64,000 nt of DNA from Zygnema circumcarinatum (Eukaryota > Streptophyta > Zygnematophyceae > Zygnematales > Zygnemataceae). Positions 63,311-64,000 of this stretch are shown piece after piece. The notes below the pieces were generated by a model. The model had not been told where the DNA came from. It searched no databases and saw nothing but the letters and a program-made list of their open reading frames with translations. The stretch spans positions 1,011,364-1,075,363 of the forward strand of contig CM074817.1 in the NCBI GenBank assembly GCA_037447605.1, given 5' to 3'. The position numbers and the translations under genes are program-made. The number at the start of each line of letters is the position of its first letter. Position 1 is the stretch's first letter.

Positions 63311-63562
63311 TTAACGACCGGGAAGGGCGTGGCGGTTGGGGAAGGGCAAAAAGTCGTTGGGGAACCGAAGCGGTTTGTAGACGACAAAACTGCCGATTCT
63401 CGGACCGGGACCGGTAAGCGCTACGTCGCTGACTTTTGTCGCAGTTGGCGCCGAGTTTCTCCTCAACGGAACTGGGAGCGGGAAATTTGCCGATGCCGAG
63501 GCTATACCGATCGACGGCTTCGATGAAACCACGAGGGAGTGGAGATGCAGTGCCGCTGCCAT
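63311..63562 (-). CDS. Possible first exon of a plastid-targeted protein (tentative)
   Basis: An 83-codon frame whose start is Ala/Ser/Leu-rich and nearly free of acids (MAAALHLHSLVVSSKPSIGI, then SASANFPLPVPLRRNSAPTA). This composition fits a plastid transit peptide. No mature domain follows that I can recognise, and no matching downstream exon was found, so it may be chance. It overlaps GC-rich promoter-like DNA. Confidence 0.2.
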   Translation of the reverse strand: MAAALHLHSLVVSSKPSIGIASASANFPLPVPLRRNSAPTATKVSDVALTGPGPRIGSFVVYKPLRFPNDFLPFPNRHALPGR

Positions 63563-63932
63563 GTCACAGTTCAGCGTCCTCCGTAACTGTAACGGTGACA
63601 GCGAAAGGCACTATCTTCAACTTCAGGAGAGGCACATAGAACCGCTCAGGTACAGGTAGAAATTCTTTTGGGCTGTGTCTTTAAACACATGGTCCAATCA
63701 CAGGTATGTTCAACAGACATATGCTGACGTGACGACCAGCGATTGGTTAAATTCGGCTTAAAGATCCACAGCGCACGTACACTGACTCGTCAAGAAATTC
63801 TGACACGTGTCGTCCTCTCATACGGTCGCTTATTTTCGAGTTTTCGATGTGGGCCGTTACAGTTGCCAGTCGAATGACACATGCTATGAATCTTGCTTCA
63901 ATTTCCAATTTAAGAGCGAGGGCATGTGATGA

Positions 63933-63951
63933 CCAATGAGGCTGAGCCACG
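63933..63951 (+). promoter_or_regulatory. ERSE-like composite site CCAAT-N9-CCACG
   Basis: Exact; 50 bases from the right window edge. A one-mismatch copy lies at 63728-63746 on the other strand. The target gene is probably outside the window or is the second DCD gene. Confidence 0.45.
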
Positions 63952-64000
63952 TTCCCCCTTTGGGATCTTTGCCAATTGGGGCCTTCCCCTCCCCCCCCCC

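Overview
The window is nuclear DNA from a green plant lineage. Spliceosomal GT-AG introns are everywhere, and the genes present are plant-type: argininosuccinate synthase with a plastid-transit-like N-terminus, two proteins with the plant DCD domain, and plant-type RPS17 and RPL3. AAACCCTA-type telo-box motifs also occur. Together with the very heavy load of (GA)n/(CT)n microsatellites in introns and flanks, this suggests a streptophyte alga or early land plant. I cannot name the species. Three runs of N (10698-10797, 27863-27872, 60280-60289) mark a draft assembly.

Layout: Pelota (-, 33-6126, 3' end outside the window); a 0.72-kb element with long terminal inverted repeats (6612-7332); DENND6-like Rab GEF (+, from 8483, cut by a gap at 10698); a Myb/SANT-like charged protein (+, 10877-12688); argininosuccinate synthase (-, 14101-18751), divergent from RPS17 (+, 20364-22750); RPL3 (-, 24099-26918), convergent with RPS17; a Golgi-type carbohydrate sulfotransferase (-, 27683-32892); an inverted, internally deleted copy of a gene that lies 10 kb away (34425-35030); NOM1/SGD1-like MIF4G-MA3 protein (+, 35912-42309); an unrecognised three-helix membrane protein (+, 43369-45196); a DCD domain fused to a TRF4/PAPD5-type non-canonical poly(A) polymerase (-, 47411-56542); and a stand-alone DCD paralogue (-, 59172-61222, middle exons lost around a gap). 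I reconstructed the exons by reading frame, splice-site phase and family conservation. Within each fully covered gene all exon lengths and phases agree.

Two observations stand out. First, the DCD-poly(A) polymerase fusion is an architecture I do not know from the described families. The exon at 52386-54944 carries both the end of the DCD domain and the start of the nucleotidyltransferase in one open frame. Second, the flanks of several genes carry a composite site with fixed spacing, CCAAT-N9-CCACG (identical to the ER stress response element, ERSE). It occurs ten times exactly in 64 kb, where chance predicts about 0.1. Clusters of GTAC/CCGTAC cores occur in many of the same upstream regions. 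DCD proteins of the NRP group are known as ER-stress/osmotic-stress cell-death factors in soybean, so ERSE-like sites upstream of two DCD genes are suggestive, but a general NF-Y plus bZIP promoter grammar in this lineage is an equally good reading.

Most genes serve housekeeping roles in protein synthesis and RNA quality control: Pelota, RPS17, RPL3, NOM1 and the TRF4-like polymerase. I see no operon-like logic linking them.
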